Positions 49,563 through 62,700 of a stretch of 64,000 nucleotides of DNA are shown piece by piece. How positions within the stretch are numbered: the stretch's first letter is position 1; each line of letters opens with the position of its first letter. The stretch is from Vicugna pacos. Lineage: Eukaryota; Chordata; Mammalia; Artiodactyla; Camelidae. The position numbers and the translations under genes are program-made. The stretch is taken from positions 10,859,136 through 10,923,135 of the forward strand of contig NC_133014.1 in assembly GCF_048564905.1 (NCBI RefSeq), written 5' to 3'. The notes under the pieces were generated by a model. That model had not been told where the DNA came from. It ran no database searches and saw only the letters and a list, made by a program, of their open reading frames with translations.

Positions 49563-50050
49563 TGTTGATAGACAGCTGCAGGCATTCCCTCATGAAATCC
49601 GTATCTAGGGAGATAAGTGCTTCATAAGAACTCACAGAGACTTAAAGGATCTTAAGGCTAGAATGCACCTGGGACGCCCGCCTTTCCCCCCTCCCCAACC
49701 CCCGACCCGTTCAAGACTCTCAAGGTCTAGAAGATGCGGGGAGTGGGTAGTGACCACTCCTTGACTGTCCTAGTGACGAGCCTTTGCGACTGAAGAGTTG
49801 GGTGGAAAGAGCAGGCAGTTTGGTGCCCAACATCGGCTTTTTCCCTGAAGCCTGGACTCCAGCTGGGTGTCACCTGAGGGTCTGCATCAGCACTGATCGC
49901 AAAGCGGTCAAGGGGAATAGAGGGAAATCTCTGATGACCGCTCTCCGCCGGTCCTAACAGCGTGAATAAGAGCGGAAGAGGTCACACGCCGAACTGGGTG
50001 TGGAGCGGCTTTCCACCTTCCGAGTCTCGCCCAGGGGGCATTTGGGGCGG
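49563..50050 (+). other. spacer before the POLR1B promoter
   Basis: Nothing recognised; GC content rises from about 49660. Confidence 0.5.
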
Positions 50051-50079
50051 GCAGACCACTCTCTGATTCTGTACTGTTT

Positions 50080-50700
50080 TAATCCGGCCCGTTCGCTCCA
50101 CGGCATTGGTTTCAAGTCGACCCTGTAAAGGCGGAGGGCCCAAGACCGCCGGAACAGGAGGAACTACATTTCCCAGCAGGCTGTGGGCGCCCGGCCTCGG
50201 CCATTCTTTCCGGCGCGTGCAGAACTGTCCTGGTTCCCGGTGTGGAGGCGGACGCATGGATCCCGGCAGCCGGTGGCGGAACCTGCCCAGTGGGCCCAGC
50301 CTAAAGCACTTGACCGACCCCTCTTACGGGATCCCGCGGGAACAGCAAAAGCCAGCGTTGCAGGACCTAACGCGGGCGCACGTCGAGTCCTTCAACTACG
50401 CTGTGCGCGAGGGGCTGAGCCACGCGGTGCAGGTGAGCGCGGCGTCCTCCCGGGCTCCCCTCTGCTCAGCGTTCGCCGGCGCCGCTACCCCCTGCCCGAG
50501 GAGGGCGGAGGAGAGGGGCCTGGCGGAGCTGGAGGGGGGAGACTGGGGGTCGGGGGTGGTGGCGTGTGAGGACCTGGGGGAGGAAACCCGTGGGAGGGGG
50601 TGAGGCTCGGGGCCTAGGATGGGGAGGAGATCCAGGAGGCGGGGGGAGTGGGCCTGGGCCGAGGTTGCGGGGAGGAGCAGCACAGGCCGCGGGCAGGGGT
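50080..50700 (+). promoter_or_regulatory. POLR1B: POLR1B CpG-island promoter with ZNF143-like site
   Basis: A GC-rich island spans exon 1. ACTACATTTCCCAGCA at 50163-50178 closely matches the ZNF143/Staf element (ACTACAATTCCCAGAA-like), about 90 bases before the ATG. It is followed by CCATTCTTTCCGG, with an ETS-like core TTCCGG. No TATA box. This is typical of housekeeping and ribosome-biogenesis genes. Confidence 0.7.
50256..50432 (+). CDS. POLR1B: POLR1B coding exon 1
   Basis: GACGCATGG start; residues 1-59, [19 protein letters not shown] onward to SHAVQ; donor CAG|GTGAGC. Confidence 0.97.
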
Positions 50701-53700
50701 CCCACAGAGGTGGCTAGGGGGAGGGTGTCACAATATAATCCCAAATAATTGTACTTCTTGACTATGCTAGGCTCAGCGCCGGGCTGTGTTGAGGGAGAGC
50801 GATATCATTGAGGCATAAAAGTGAAATTCAGTAAGAAACGTTTAATCCACAGTGATTGGTAACATTACTCGGTACCGTTTGCTCCACGTGAAAGTGATTG
50901 GCCTGGAGGGTGATGGTAGCAGAGCTCGAGTGAAGATGGTGCGGGAGGGTCTCATTTAGTAAGCATCCCAGTGTTCCAGGCCCTGGGCGCTGAGGATAAG
51001 AGACAGTTCTTACTTTTGAGTGCTCGGGATTGTGTTTTGGGTGGAGGTGATGGAGCCGTGAAGGCAGCCGATGCCAGTCCTTGAGAACCGGTGTGTAGAG
51101 TACTTCGGGAGGGTAGCTAACCCAGGTGTTTGAGAAAGGGCAGGATGACATGTATTGAAAAAGACAGTGCATTCGCTCCAGGGGATTCTACCCTGAGCTT
51201 TTGCTGGGTAGGACTTGTGTTATGAGAGGGATGGGAATAATGTGGAGAGCTGTGCCACTCCCTGATGTCTGAACTCTGTTCTGCAAATAATACGGGAGAC
51301 GTTGAGGCTTCTATGAAGATTAATATTCCTTCACCTTTTTGCAAAAGACAAAACTTTTTGCTTGGTGGGAAATAATTTCTATTATGCCTGGACTCTTATT
51401 GTGTCATGTCTATGAGAAAAATTATACATCTATTTAACAGTTAATTGGCCCTGGGTTTTATTAAAACGGTGAAAAAGAGCCCAGGATTGAGATGATCAAG
51501 GAAGGCTTGGTCTAAAATAATGAACCCCCCACATAAGAGATTTTATAGATAAAACGTGGACCAGCAATTCTCAAACTTTTTGTTCCCTGGACCCCTTTCC
51601 ACTCTTAAAATTTTTGAGGGATTCCGAAAGAGCTTTTGTTTACTCTGTTAGAAGCTGAAATTGAGAAATTTTAAAGCTACTAATTCATTGAAAAATAAAC
51701 CAATTCTATATTAACCTTTTTTTATTAAAAATATTTTTTTCTTAAAAAAATTTTTTGTATATCTTTTCAATGTTTGGCTTACTAGAAGACAGCTGACTCC
51801 TTATACTGCTTCTATATTCAATCTCTTATAAAATGTTTTGGTTGAAGTAGGTGAAGAAAATCTGGCTCAGATAATGATGCTGCAGTTTAGCTGGTACCAT
51901 GATACTTTCTGAAAATGTTGTTCCATAAAACACAGGTAAATGTCTAATATTTATAAAGCCCAGGGGAAAATAGCCTTCGTCATATACTGTTTGCCTGGTT
52001 TCTTTGGAGTAAATTCCTCCATTCTGTTGGCATGTCTGTCACTGTCATCTTTTCAGGATGCAGTAGATTCTCATTATTTGGGAATTCCATATTCGCGAGT
52101 TGCCTGCTCACTAAAGTTTATTTGTAACCCCCAAATTAGTACTCACCAACATGCACAGAGAGAAAAAAAAATTTGAGTTGCCTGGTGTGCAGCCATCTCA
52201 GCTGAGGTCCAATAAGGTGCCACTCTTGCTTCTTGTTTCAAGTTCTTACACTACAAATAATGATGTAGTAGGAGAGAGATGCTCACTTTTTAAAGCAAGT
52301 TCAAAATGTCCTTTTCAAAGTTTGCTCGGTTTTTCCCATCCTTATGCTTTTTGTTGGTGACTTTGCTGTTTAAAATGGCCCTCAAGCAGAGCGCCAAAGT
52401 GCTTTCTAATGTTCCTCAGTGCAGAAAGGCTGTGATGTGCCCTGCAGAGAAAGTGTGTGTTGGATGGGGTTTGGTCAGTCATGAGTTAGTGCTGTTGGCT
52501 GTGAATTCAGTGTTAATGAACCATGACATGTATTAAATAGGATGTCCTTAAGCAGAAACACACATAAAACAAGGTTATGGATTGATCAGTTGATGAAATG
52601 TCATGTCCGAGACTTGCAGGAACCTAAGTTTGTACTTCCCCTAAGAACAGTTCAGAATTTATTATGTTGAACAAGGAGAATCGATTGTGTTAAGATACAG
52701 ATAGTGCAGCTGTGTTTGAGAAAGTGAATCTTCTCATCGCCCTTTAAAATTTTATTTTTTTATTTTTGATGGGGGGTTTACTTATTTATGCTTCAGAGGA
52801 GGTACTGAGGATTGAACCCAGGACCTTATGAATGCTAAGCATGCGCTCTGCCGCTGAGCTATACCCTCCCCCCCAATCTCCCTTTTTTAAACAAATGCTC
52901 TAGAAAAAGAATATGAAAAGGAATATATGTACGTATATGTAAGATTGAAACATTACACTGTACCCCAGGCATTGGCACAACATTGTAAACTGGCTTTACT
53001 TCAGTTAAAGCAAAAAAATACTACATTAAACTAATGCTCTAACCTGGTAATACCCTGTAATGAAGAAGAATAGGAAAAGGAATATATATATACACATATA
53101 ACTGAATCATTGTGCTGCACATCAGAAACTAACACAGCATTGTAAATCCACTATACCTCAATTGAAATAAAATAATAAAATAAAATAATGCTCTGTTCTG
53201 AAATCAGAAATATATGTTACAATTTTCTTTTAGAGTAGGGTGTTAAATTCTAAAGTACCAGTGTTAGATAAAATTTAAAAATTGAGGAAAAAGTCAGCTG
53301 AACTCACGTGAAGGTGGAGAACCCCCCTTATAGTCTTAGCTCGTTTTTGGCATTCTTGTTATTCTAGCACTAAGGCTAGGAGGTAGTTAATAAGGAGGAG
53401 AGCTCACTGATACCCCTTGCTCAGAACAGCAAAGCTTCCCGCAGGAAGTGGTGCAGAGAAGCAACTGCTGTGGAAGGGGAGGAACCACCGTGGCCATCAC
53501 CTTCCCGCTGGCAGGGCTCTGGCTTCAGTATGAGGCCACGTGGAATGAAATGTACCCATATCTGCCTAAAGAATGGCATTGGGAGGGAATGTATAGCTCA
53601 GTGGTAGAGCACGTGCTTAGCATGCACGAGGTCCTGGGTTCAATCCCCAGTGCCTCCTCTAAAAATATATAACCTAGTTACCTCCTCCCACCAGGATAAA

Positions 53701-56700
53701 AAATAAATAATACAATAATAAATAAATAAAATATATTTAAAAAAAAGAATGGTATTAGAGTGTCAGGGCCTAAATCAGGAGGATGTGTCCATCTCCTTGC
53801 CCTGTTAGCAGGAGTCCCATTTTCTTGCCATACACGCAGAGGGTAGAGGGTAAGAACAGAGAAGGCAGGCGCTCGGTTCAGAGGACAGCTTTGTTCTGTG
53901 CACCATGGCATACCTGGAGCCTGCTACAGAGTCTGGCACGTAGTAGACTCTCAAAAACGTCTTGAGTTAAGGCATTGTAGTTTTAGGTACTTAGCGAGAG
54001 TATGAGTAGACGGGTTGTAGCTTTGGCTGTCTTTTTAGATGCATCTGTCATATTGGCATTTCAGCCCTCAATGCTTGTAAAACACATGGGATTTGAAGGA
54101 GTCGTAGAGAAAAAGTGCTTAGGTGATGCAAGCAGTTAATAGTGTGAATTGTATTTCAGGCGATACCTCCCTTTGAATTTGCTTTCAAAGATGAGCGTAT
54201 CTCTCTTACGATTGTGGATGCTGTCATCAGTCCACCCACAGTTCCGAAGGGGAGCATCTGCAAAGAGCTCAACGTTTATCCAGCAGAATGCCGGGGCCGG
54301 AGGAGCACCTACCGGGGAAAGCTGACCGTGAGTACAACTCACCCGTTGTACATTTTTGACAATAAACCTGGTGCCTAATAAAGTTTATACCAGAATTCTG
54401 CTTTGTTAGTGCCGCCATCCAGGAGATCCCATCTCTTCAATCTAAAGCACAAAATCACTTAATTTATGGTCTTCTGCCTTAATCTTATAAAACAGTCATT
54501 TGTTCTTGTAGATCCAGATATTTCCTCTTTTATTAAGTAATTTTTTTTCTCTCTTATTTTCATTTAGGCCGACATCAGCTGGGCAGTGAATGGAATCTCA
54601 AAAGGAACCATTAAACAGTTCCTTGGCCATGTTCCCATCATGGTGAAATCCAGGCTTTGCAACTTATACAGCCTTCCTCCAAAAGCCCTCATTGAGCACC
54701 ACGAGGAAGCAGAGGTACCTGCCGGGGCCTGGGCACAGAAAGGCCAGGTGACAATAGAAGGCGCCTGAGTTGGGAGTGAAAAGACAGGAAGCTTGTCGGG
54801 GGTGGGGGGGGATGTCTGGTTTTCTTTCTCTGCATCAGTCTCCAGATAGGGAAAATGCAGCACTGACGTCCTGTCGTGGAGACTTGATTAAATCTGCACT
54901 TTCCAGGGGATCCGCCCTCCCTCTTGCCTGAGTGCACCTCTTCTGCTAGGAATGAGGGTCATGTTTGCAGTTGGGCAGATTAATATTTATAGTTAGTTAT
55001 TTATCTTTGTTTAACAAATTATAATTCATCTCTTTGGCAGGAAATGGGAGGCTATTTTATAATCAATGGCATTGAAAAAGTCATCCGAATGTTAATTATG
55101 CCTCGCCGAAATTTCCCCATTGCAATGGTCAGACCGAAATGGAAAACCAGAGGACCTGGCTATACTCAGTATGGTAAGTCGTAGTGATTTTTGTAATGTT
55201 CTTTTAGAAAAGTTTAAGCTGTCTTATTAAAAAGTAAATGCAGCCAAAGAGAATCTTTGATATTTTTCTCCCGTAAACATAAATTGTTTGCTTTTCTATT
55301 AAGCATTTCTGTATTATAATTTCCTAGTGGGAAACCTGCCTTCTACTGTGTTCACTTTTTTTGAAACTGGACACATGTACTTATGTTACTGCTTTTGAAG
55401 CTGAAGGCTGGCTGACTTGGCTGGAGGTGCGTATGGGTCTCAGAAGTCGTCTGGTTCGGGGTCTGTGGCACTCCCCTTGGGGTCCCTGGCTGACGGCCAC
55501 CTGGCCTCTGTTTGATCGCACTCTCCGACAGTGCCTGGCTTCATAGGATAGTATTTTGCATTCTTGAGCCCTACAGGTAAACAATTTATTCTTATAGTTG
55601 AGCTAAAAAATCAGTGTCTAATGGTAGCCCGTACACACTAAGGGTAATGGCGTCTTGACGAGTCAGTGTCTCGTCATTCATCCTTTTGTACCACACAGTG
55701 CACTCTGTCTTAGCAGTCTTCGTCTGAAGCTGAATTACCTTAAAATCTAAAATTCTGCTTTTCTCCATTCGAGCTCTTGGATCAAGCCACTGTCTCGACC
55801 AGACTCCACAGGGTGGTAGAGATATAAAGCATATGTGACCAAACTGTGCAGGGCTGTGGGCATATAAAGTGCTGTAAGACAAGGACACTTAAACAGCAGG
55901 GACCTACGATACAGCACAGGGAGCTACATTCAATACCTTATAATAACCTATAATGGAAAAGAACCCAACAAAAGAATATACATATGTGTGTGTATATATG
56001 ATGTATAACTGAGTCACTCTGCTGTATACCTGAAACTAACACAACATTGTAAATCAACTATACTACAATTTGACAAAAAAAAAAGATAGACCCTGCTCTG
56101 GGAGGAAACTGAAGTTTCATTAAATTCATAGCTTCAGTTACTTTGAGTGGTTTTCAGCCCACAGAGATTTTGCACCCTGGGGGACATTTGGCAAAGTCTG
56201 GGTACATTTTAGTTACTGGTCTTGTCCTAACTTAGTGGTTTGGCTCTAATTATTTCTAAGAGACTTAAAATAATTCAGAAAAAAAAAATGTTTGAAGCCG
56301 GCATAGCAGTGCTGAGTGTCTGATGTTTGGCTCTGTTGGTTTCAATAGGAGTTTCAGTGCACTGTGTGAGGGAAGAGCATTCCGCCGTCAACATGAACCT
56401 TCACTACTTGGAAAACGGCACAGTTATGTTGAACTTTATTTACCGGAAAGAGCTGTTCTTCCTTCCTCTGGGATTTGCGCTTAAGGTGTGACTTACTGAA
56501 CTTCTTTCTTTTGTCGGGAAGCGGGTCGTTGGAAGTGGGACCCTGTGCAGAATGGAAAGGCCGCCCTCGTCAGAGTTCATGCGCTGTGCTGGCTGTGTGC
56601 TGCTCCAGGGCAGAGTAGATCAGAATTCAGTGGCTGAAACATCACTACACATTTCTCTCACAGTTTCTGCGGCCAGGAGTTTGGAAGTGGCTCAGAATTG

Positions 56701-59700
56701 GGGCAGTTCTGGCCGGGGTCTCAGGAGGCTGCCCTGTGAGATGTCAGCAGTGGCTGTTGTCATTTAGAAGGCTTGACCGGGGCCGGAGGATCCCCTCCCG
56801 AGTTGGTTCACTCATGGCTGCAAGTCAGCTCGGGCTGTTGGCAGGAGGTCTCAGCTCCTCTCCACGTGGGCCTTCCCACGGGCTGCTAGAGGTGGCTGTG
56901 TTTCCCAGAGAGCTGGCCAAGACAGGAGAACGAGGCGGGAGCTGCAGTGCCCTTTATGACCCAGTCTTGAGAGTCACACCACATTCCCTTGGTCACAGCA
57001 GCCAGCCCTGATTCAGTGCGGAGGAGCCCAAGGTTGTGGATGCCAAGAGGGCGAGGCTCATTGGGACCATCTTGGTGTGTATCATACAAGCATTGCTGTC
57101 GTCTTGAAAAACTTACTTAGATTCAGCAATAGAGGAGTGCTGATTTTTTTTTTTAGAATTGTTACTAAATGATTAAGATGGTTTAGTCATTATTAGTGAT
57201 TAAAAAAAGAACCTTCTTTTCTGTTTTCTAGGCACTTGTCAACTTTTCCGATTATCAGATTTTTCAGGAGCTTATCAAAGGAAAGGAGGATGACTCTTTC
57301 TTTAGGAACTCAGTATCCCAGATGTTAAGGATTGTAATGGAAGAGGGATGCTGCACACAAAAACAGGTCCTTAACTACCTGGGTGAACGCTTCAGAGTGA
57401 AGCTCAGTGTTCCTGACTGGTACCCAAATGAACAAGCTGCCGAGTTTCTGTTTGAGTATGTGTGCTTTTGCCTGAACTGTTTCTTGGGGGCAGAGGGTGT
57501 GCACGGGTCCCTGTATTGATTGGCTGGTGCATCACCTGGGAGTCAGAATGGCCCAGGGGGTTGGATTCTGGCTTAGCAAAGTAGGGGCTCGCTTTGTTTC
57601 TGCAGCCATCCTCACCTTTCTTTTTTTGGTGGTTTCATTTGATTTTATTGTCCTTTTCAAATTTCTTCTTGAAGTAACTTCAAACTTGCAGAATTGCTGC
57701 AAACGTAGTACATTGGATAGTCACGTTCACTAGTTGTTGACTTTTTTGCTACTTTCCTTTATTAATTTCCTTGCATATATGTCGTTTTCCTTTCTGCATC
57801 ATCTGAAAATTGCAGGCTTCACATCCCTTTATTTCCCCCAGGCTAGGACTTTGTCTTCTGTAACCGCTGTGTAATTATTACAGGAGCCCTGCTCTGGACC
57901 AGCACCCTCAGATCTGTAGCCACGAGCCACATGCTGAGCACTTGAATGGCCAGTGCAACTGAGAAACTGAATTCTTAATTCATTTAATTTTAATCAATTT
58001 AAATTTAAACAGCCACACGTGGCCCAGCCCTACCACGTTGGCCTCCACAGCTCTATTCTGTTCTTTTGGTAATGCTGTCAGTAAAGGTGAAAAGCAATTT
58101 TTCGAAAATGTGTAAGGACTCTTAGGTAAACAGGGACTGGGGACCTTGGTTAGTGGGACATCACGCAGTGTTAGCAACTGAATTGTTTTTAAGCTTTTTC
58201 TTTCTGTTTTGGCAGCCAGTGCATCTGTATCCACTTGAAATCCAACACTGAAAAGTTCTACATGCTTTGTCTCATGACCCGGAAGCTCTTTGCTTTAGCC
58301 AAAGGGGAGTGCGTGGAGGAGAATCCGGACAGCTTAGTGAATCAAGAAGTCCTGACACCCGGTCAGCTCTTCCTCATGTTTCTGAAGGTACGTGCAGGCT
58401 GCTGTCACCTCCCGTGGGACGGCGTGGCTGGATTCGGCAGTATTGTTTTCTGCATGTTTATAATTTCTAGTTTGGGCATTTTATGTAAGTTTTTTTTTTT
58501 CTGTTTTTGTTTGTTTAGCTTTAAGGGACTTAAGCAATTAAGGTAGCTTGTACCAGGTTCAGAAATTTCTTTTAATGTTTTTATAAAAGCTAAGTAAAGG
58601 CAATATCAAATCTTGGTCATAACATTAATTAATGATAAAGTGTAAACGGCCTATTTCCATGCATACAGTCAGTCCCCATTATTCACAGAGTCTGTATTTG
58701 TGAATTCACCTGCTTGCTACAGTTTATTTGTAACCCCAACGATACCAGTACTTGCAGCGCCCTCATGGTCACTTGCAGACGTACACAGAGAGCAGTAAAA
58801 AATTGTTGGGGCCTCCTGATGTGCATGGTCCCAGCTGAGGTCTTAATGGGGTGATGCTCTGCCTTCTTGGCCCTTACGCTATAAACAAGGGACTCCCAAG
58901 TGCCATGCTTTCACATTTTTGTGCTTTTTGTTGGGGTGATTCTGCTGTTGAAGATGGTCCCCAAGCTCAGTGCTGAAGTACTGTCTAGCGTTCCTGAGCA
59001 CAAGAAGGCTGCTGCGTGCTGTATGGAGAAAACACTTGTATTTAACAAGCTTTGTTCAGGCATTAGTTATGGTGGTGTTGGCTGTGAGTTCAGCGATAAG
59101 AAATCAACAATGTAAACTAAGCTGTCACTCAACAAACACGTGTAAACCATGGTTAGGTGTTGATCAGCTGATGAAAATGTTGATGATCAGAGACTCCCTG
59201 AAACCTAGCCCTGCATCTCCCCCAGGGAGCCGTGGTCTGTCCTCGTCGGTGGGGCATGCAGGGACGTCGTAGGGCGTGATTACTGTAAACAATGAGGACT
59301 CCATGTGTCTGTGTGTGTCTAGGGGGACAGTGCTGGCATGACACCAAAGTCATTTTACAAGAAAGATGATCTGGGGTGGCATTTTATATTTTGAATATTA
59401 CCCCTTAAAAGATTTAATCTAAGAGATAACATAATAATGACAGGGAAGATGGAGAGGACTGAAGTAAAAATTGCCAAATTCCTTATCTAGTCAGAGGTCC
59501 TGTAATGTACGGCTTCCTGTGGAAAAGTCTGTCGTGAAGCTTAAATAAATATTCAGGTGCCAGCTCATAGTTCATGCCCAGTAAATGCTAGTTAACCACA
59601 GGGAGGCAGTAGGCAGCCCCACGATAGGGGAGAGGAAGTTTAGCTCGTCCTTTCCTCTTCTCTGTCTCTTTTGTTTTCTCTTTCTTTTCCGCTGTTTCAA

Positions 59701-62700
59701 GTTTTATAAGATAAGAAAGTGTCCGTCTTTCCTACTGGCTTGCCAGCTGTCCTGTATGCTGTGTGTCGTCTGGGGACTTTGAGCTCCTCTCAGTGTTTTT
59801 GTTCTTGAGACGACAGGCTGCTGCTTTGGCTCAAGGTTTGGTTGTTGCTGCCTGTTTCTGGGATTGAAGTTGCTTTGATCTCTTAATAAGAGCGTTTGAA
59901 TTAAAAACTTTTTTTTAAGGTCTAAGCAAGCCAGCTTTGACTTTTTTTCCATTAGTGTGGATCATCTGAATGAGGAGTGATTTTACTCCATCCCAAGGGA
60001 TCTTTGATGATGTCTAGAGACATTTTTGGTTGTCACAGCCTGAGGGTGCTACTGGCACCCAGTAGATGAGGGCCAGGGAGGCTGTGAAACATCCCACAGA
60101 GCACGGAACAGCCCCCCACCACAAAGAACCATCCAACCCCGGGGCCACCGTTCGAGGCTGAGACACCCTGAGCTACAGACGTTTGTATGTTCTGTCTTTA
60201 AGAAATGCCTGACCTAGAATAGCACACTGAAGAGCTGTTTTTCAGGTTATAATTTAGATGTTTTCCATGTCAAATGTGTGAATTAGTGAGCCTTTGTTAA
60301 GGAAGTGTAGATTATATAAAAGTAAATATGAAACTTGTAATTAAAACACCTAAAAATTTAATTTTTTTTTCTTATTTCAGGAAAAATTGGAAGCTTGGTT
60401 AGTATCTGTTAAAACAGCCATAGATAAGAAGTCTCAGAAGACCAATGTGTCCTTGAACACGGAAAATCTCATGAAGATTTTTACTATGGGAACAGACCTT
60501 ACAAAACCATTTGAATATCTTCTTGCTACTGGGAATCTGCGTTCTAAAACGGGTACAATTAAATGGATAAGCTTTATTCAGTCATGATTTTCAAATGATT
60601 TGATTACTGTAGATTTTATATATTGTTGAAAGAGGTTCTTTTGGAAAGTAAACTTCTCTGTCTGATGAAAGACAGGCTTCAGGTTGTAGATTTTGACTGG
60701 CGAACACTGGGCTGAAGGGGTGCGGACAAGCTGTCTGTCTAGCCTGAATCTAATTTTAATAATCAAATGCATTTCCTGTGCTTCCTTCTAGAAAACTGAA
60801 GACAGGTTAGCTATCTGAAGAAAGGTTAACTAGATGGGTGGCTAACCCTGGAGGCATCCCTCCCTAAACCAGTTGCATCAGAATGACTGGAAAACCTTAA
60901 AAAGTGATTATTAAGGGCCCAGAATTCTGCCTTTTTTTTTTTTTAAACAGATGCTGCTGGTACAGGTTCTTGAAGGGCTAACAAGTATTGTGTGTCGTCC
61001 AGCCCTCTTGGACGAATCCCATTTAATTACTGGCTATTGTATTACTCCGTTCATGTTTTCCCACAGAGGAGGTACAGTGGAGGAGATAAGGAACCAGTCG
61101 AGCTGCTGCAGTTTTTGAAATCTAGGGGTTTTTACTACTTTTGTAGACTCTTCCGCTCAACAGAGCTGAGTAAACTTCGTGATAACCCACTCTGTGATGT
61201 CTAGTGTGGAGATTTTATCATCTTAGCAGAACTTAAAATACAAACAGGCTTTTTTTCTTTTTCTTTTAAGTTGAGTCCATTTTCAGTGACTTTTGTTTTT
61301 TTAAGGTCTTGGCTTCCTGCAAGATTCTGGACTTTGCGTTGTGGCCGACAAGCTGAACTTCATACGCTATCTCTCCCACTTCCGCTGCGTGCACAGAGGG
61401 GCTGATTTTGCCAAGATGAGGACCACCACAGTCCGCAGGCTGCTGCCCGAGTCCTGGGGTTTCCTTTGCCCCGTGCACACCCCCGACGGGGAGCCCTGTG
61501 GTCTGATGAACCACCTGAGCGCCACGTGTGAGGTCGTCACTCAGTTTGCGTACACAGCGTCTGTTCCGGCCCTGCTCTGCAGCCTGGGTGGGTGGCTAAA
61601 CGCTCTTGTTTGGTTGGGTGGGTGTTAACAGGTACAAAGCTATCAATTTAGGCTTTTGGCGAGGCTGAACAGCGAATTCCTGCAAGATTGATGGATGAAA
61701 CACGATAGATAACCTGCGACACTTTGTAAAATACTTGCTGTCTCCCGAAGGCATTTGTGGCTCATGGAAGTGTGTTCTTTACCTAATTAGAGGTGATTCT
61801 TGGTGTTTGCGGTACTTCTGTTCTCTGAAGTCACCCCCGACACAGAATTAGCAGACACTGAGCCATTCACTGCTCCTGGGGAAACAAAGGTTAGGTTCCT
61901 GCAAGCCTCATCACAACACTTTTCATCAGCTGATTGATACATAGCTTTGTTTTATGCGTGTTTCTGTTTAAAGACACCTTATTTAATATATATTGTTGAT
62001 TCATTAGCATTGAGTTCTCAGCCAACAGGGCTATAACTATAAGCTTATCTAACATGCAGTTTTTCTGTAAGGCTCGGCACAGCCTTGTGCTTAGAAACCC
62101 GCACTGTAGCCCTATGCTTGAAGGCCGTTTTACACAGCAAAGTCACCAACAGAACGCGCAAAGATGCAAAAAATATGGCACTGCCCAGAGTGCGGAAAGC
62201 ACGCTTGTCTACAGTGCGAGCTGAAGCAAGCAGGCAGAGCGTCACCTTGTTTGACCTCAGCTGGGAACACGTGTGTCAAGTGACTCAAAATTTTCACTGA
62301 ATCTCCTCAAGTGATCAAAAAAGTGCCACTAATATTGATACTGGGGTTACAAATAAATTTTAGCAAGTAGACAAATTTGCGTTGTGTGAATCATAAGGAT
62401 GAAATGTAATTTTAGATTTTGCGGGGAAAGTTAGTATGTTTACATGGCTCAGAAATCAAAATGTCAAAGGCGCACAGGGCAAAGCCTCCCTTACACCCCC
62501 GTCCCCCTGCTGCTCTCCCCACAGGCAGTTAGACACACTAGATTGCGGTGGCGGGGAGGGGGTGTCCTTCCTGAAATGATTTAGAAATTTACTCAAGCAA
62601 TACAAAACACTCCGGTGTAGAGAAAGGATGGCCAGCAATCTAAAATGATGGAGCAGCCATCGAACCCACCTGCTGGGAAGTTTAAATGTTGGGAAAAGCA

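Larger units (their letters stand above)
50433..54159 (+). other. POLR1B intron 1
   Basis: Starts in the CpG island, then holds a hAT fragment, Tigger copy A, two Vic-type SINEs and L1 tails, listed separately. I recognise nothing in 50760-51560 or 53200-53560. Confidence 0.6.
58388..60380 (+). other. POLR1B intron 7
   Basis: Holds Tigger copy B and MER20. I recognise nothing in 59310-59980; 59640-59710 is T/C-rich. Confidence 0.6.

Noticed and set aside
13781-53747. tRNA gene calls on the Pol III box sequences
   Set aside because: These are Vic-type SINEs: alanine-tRNA-like heads without a proper acceptor stem, followed by A-rich tails.
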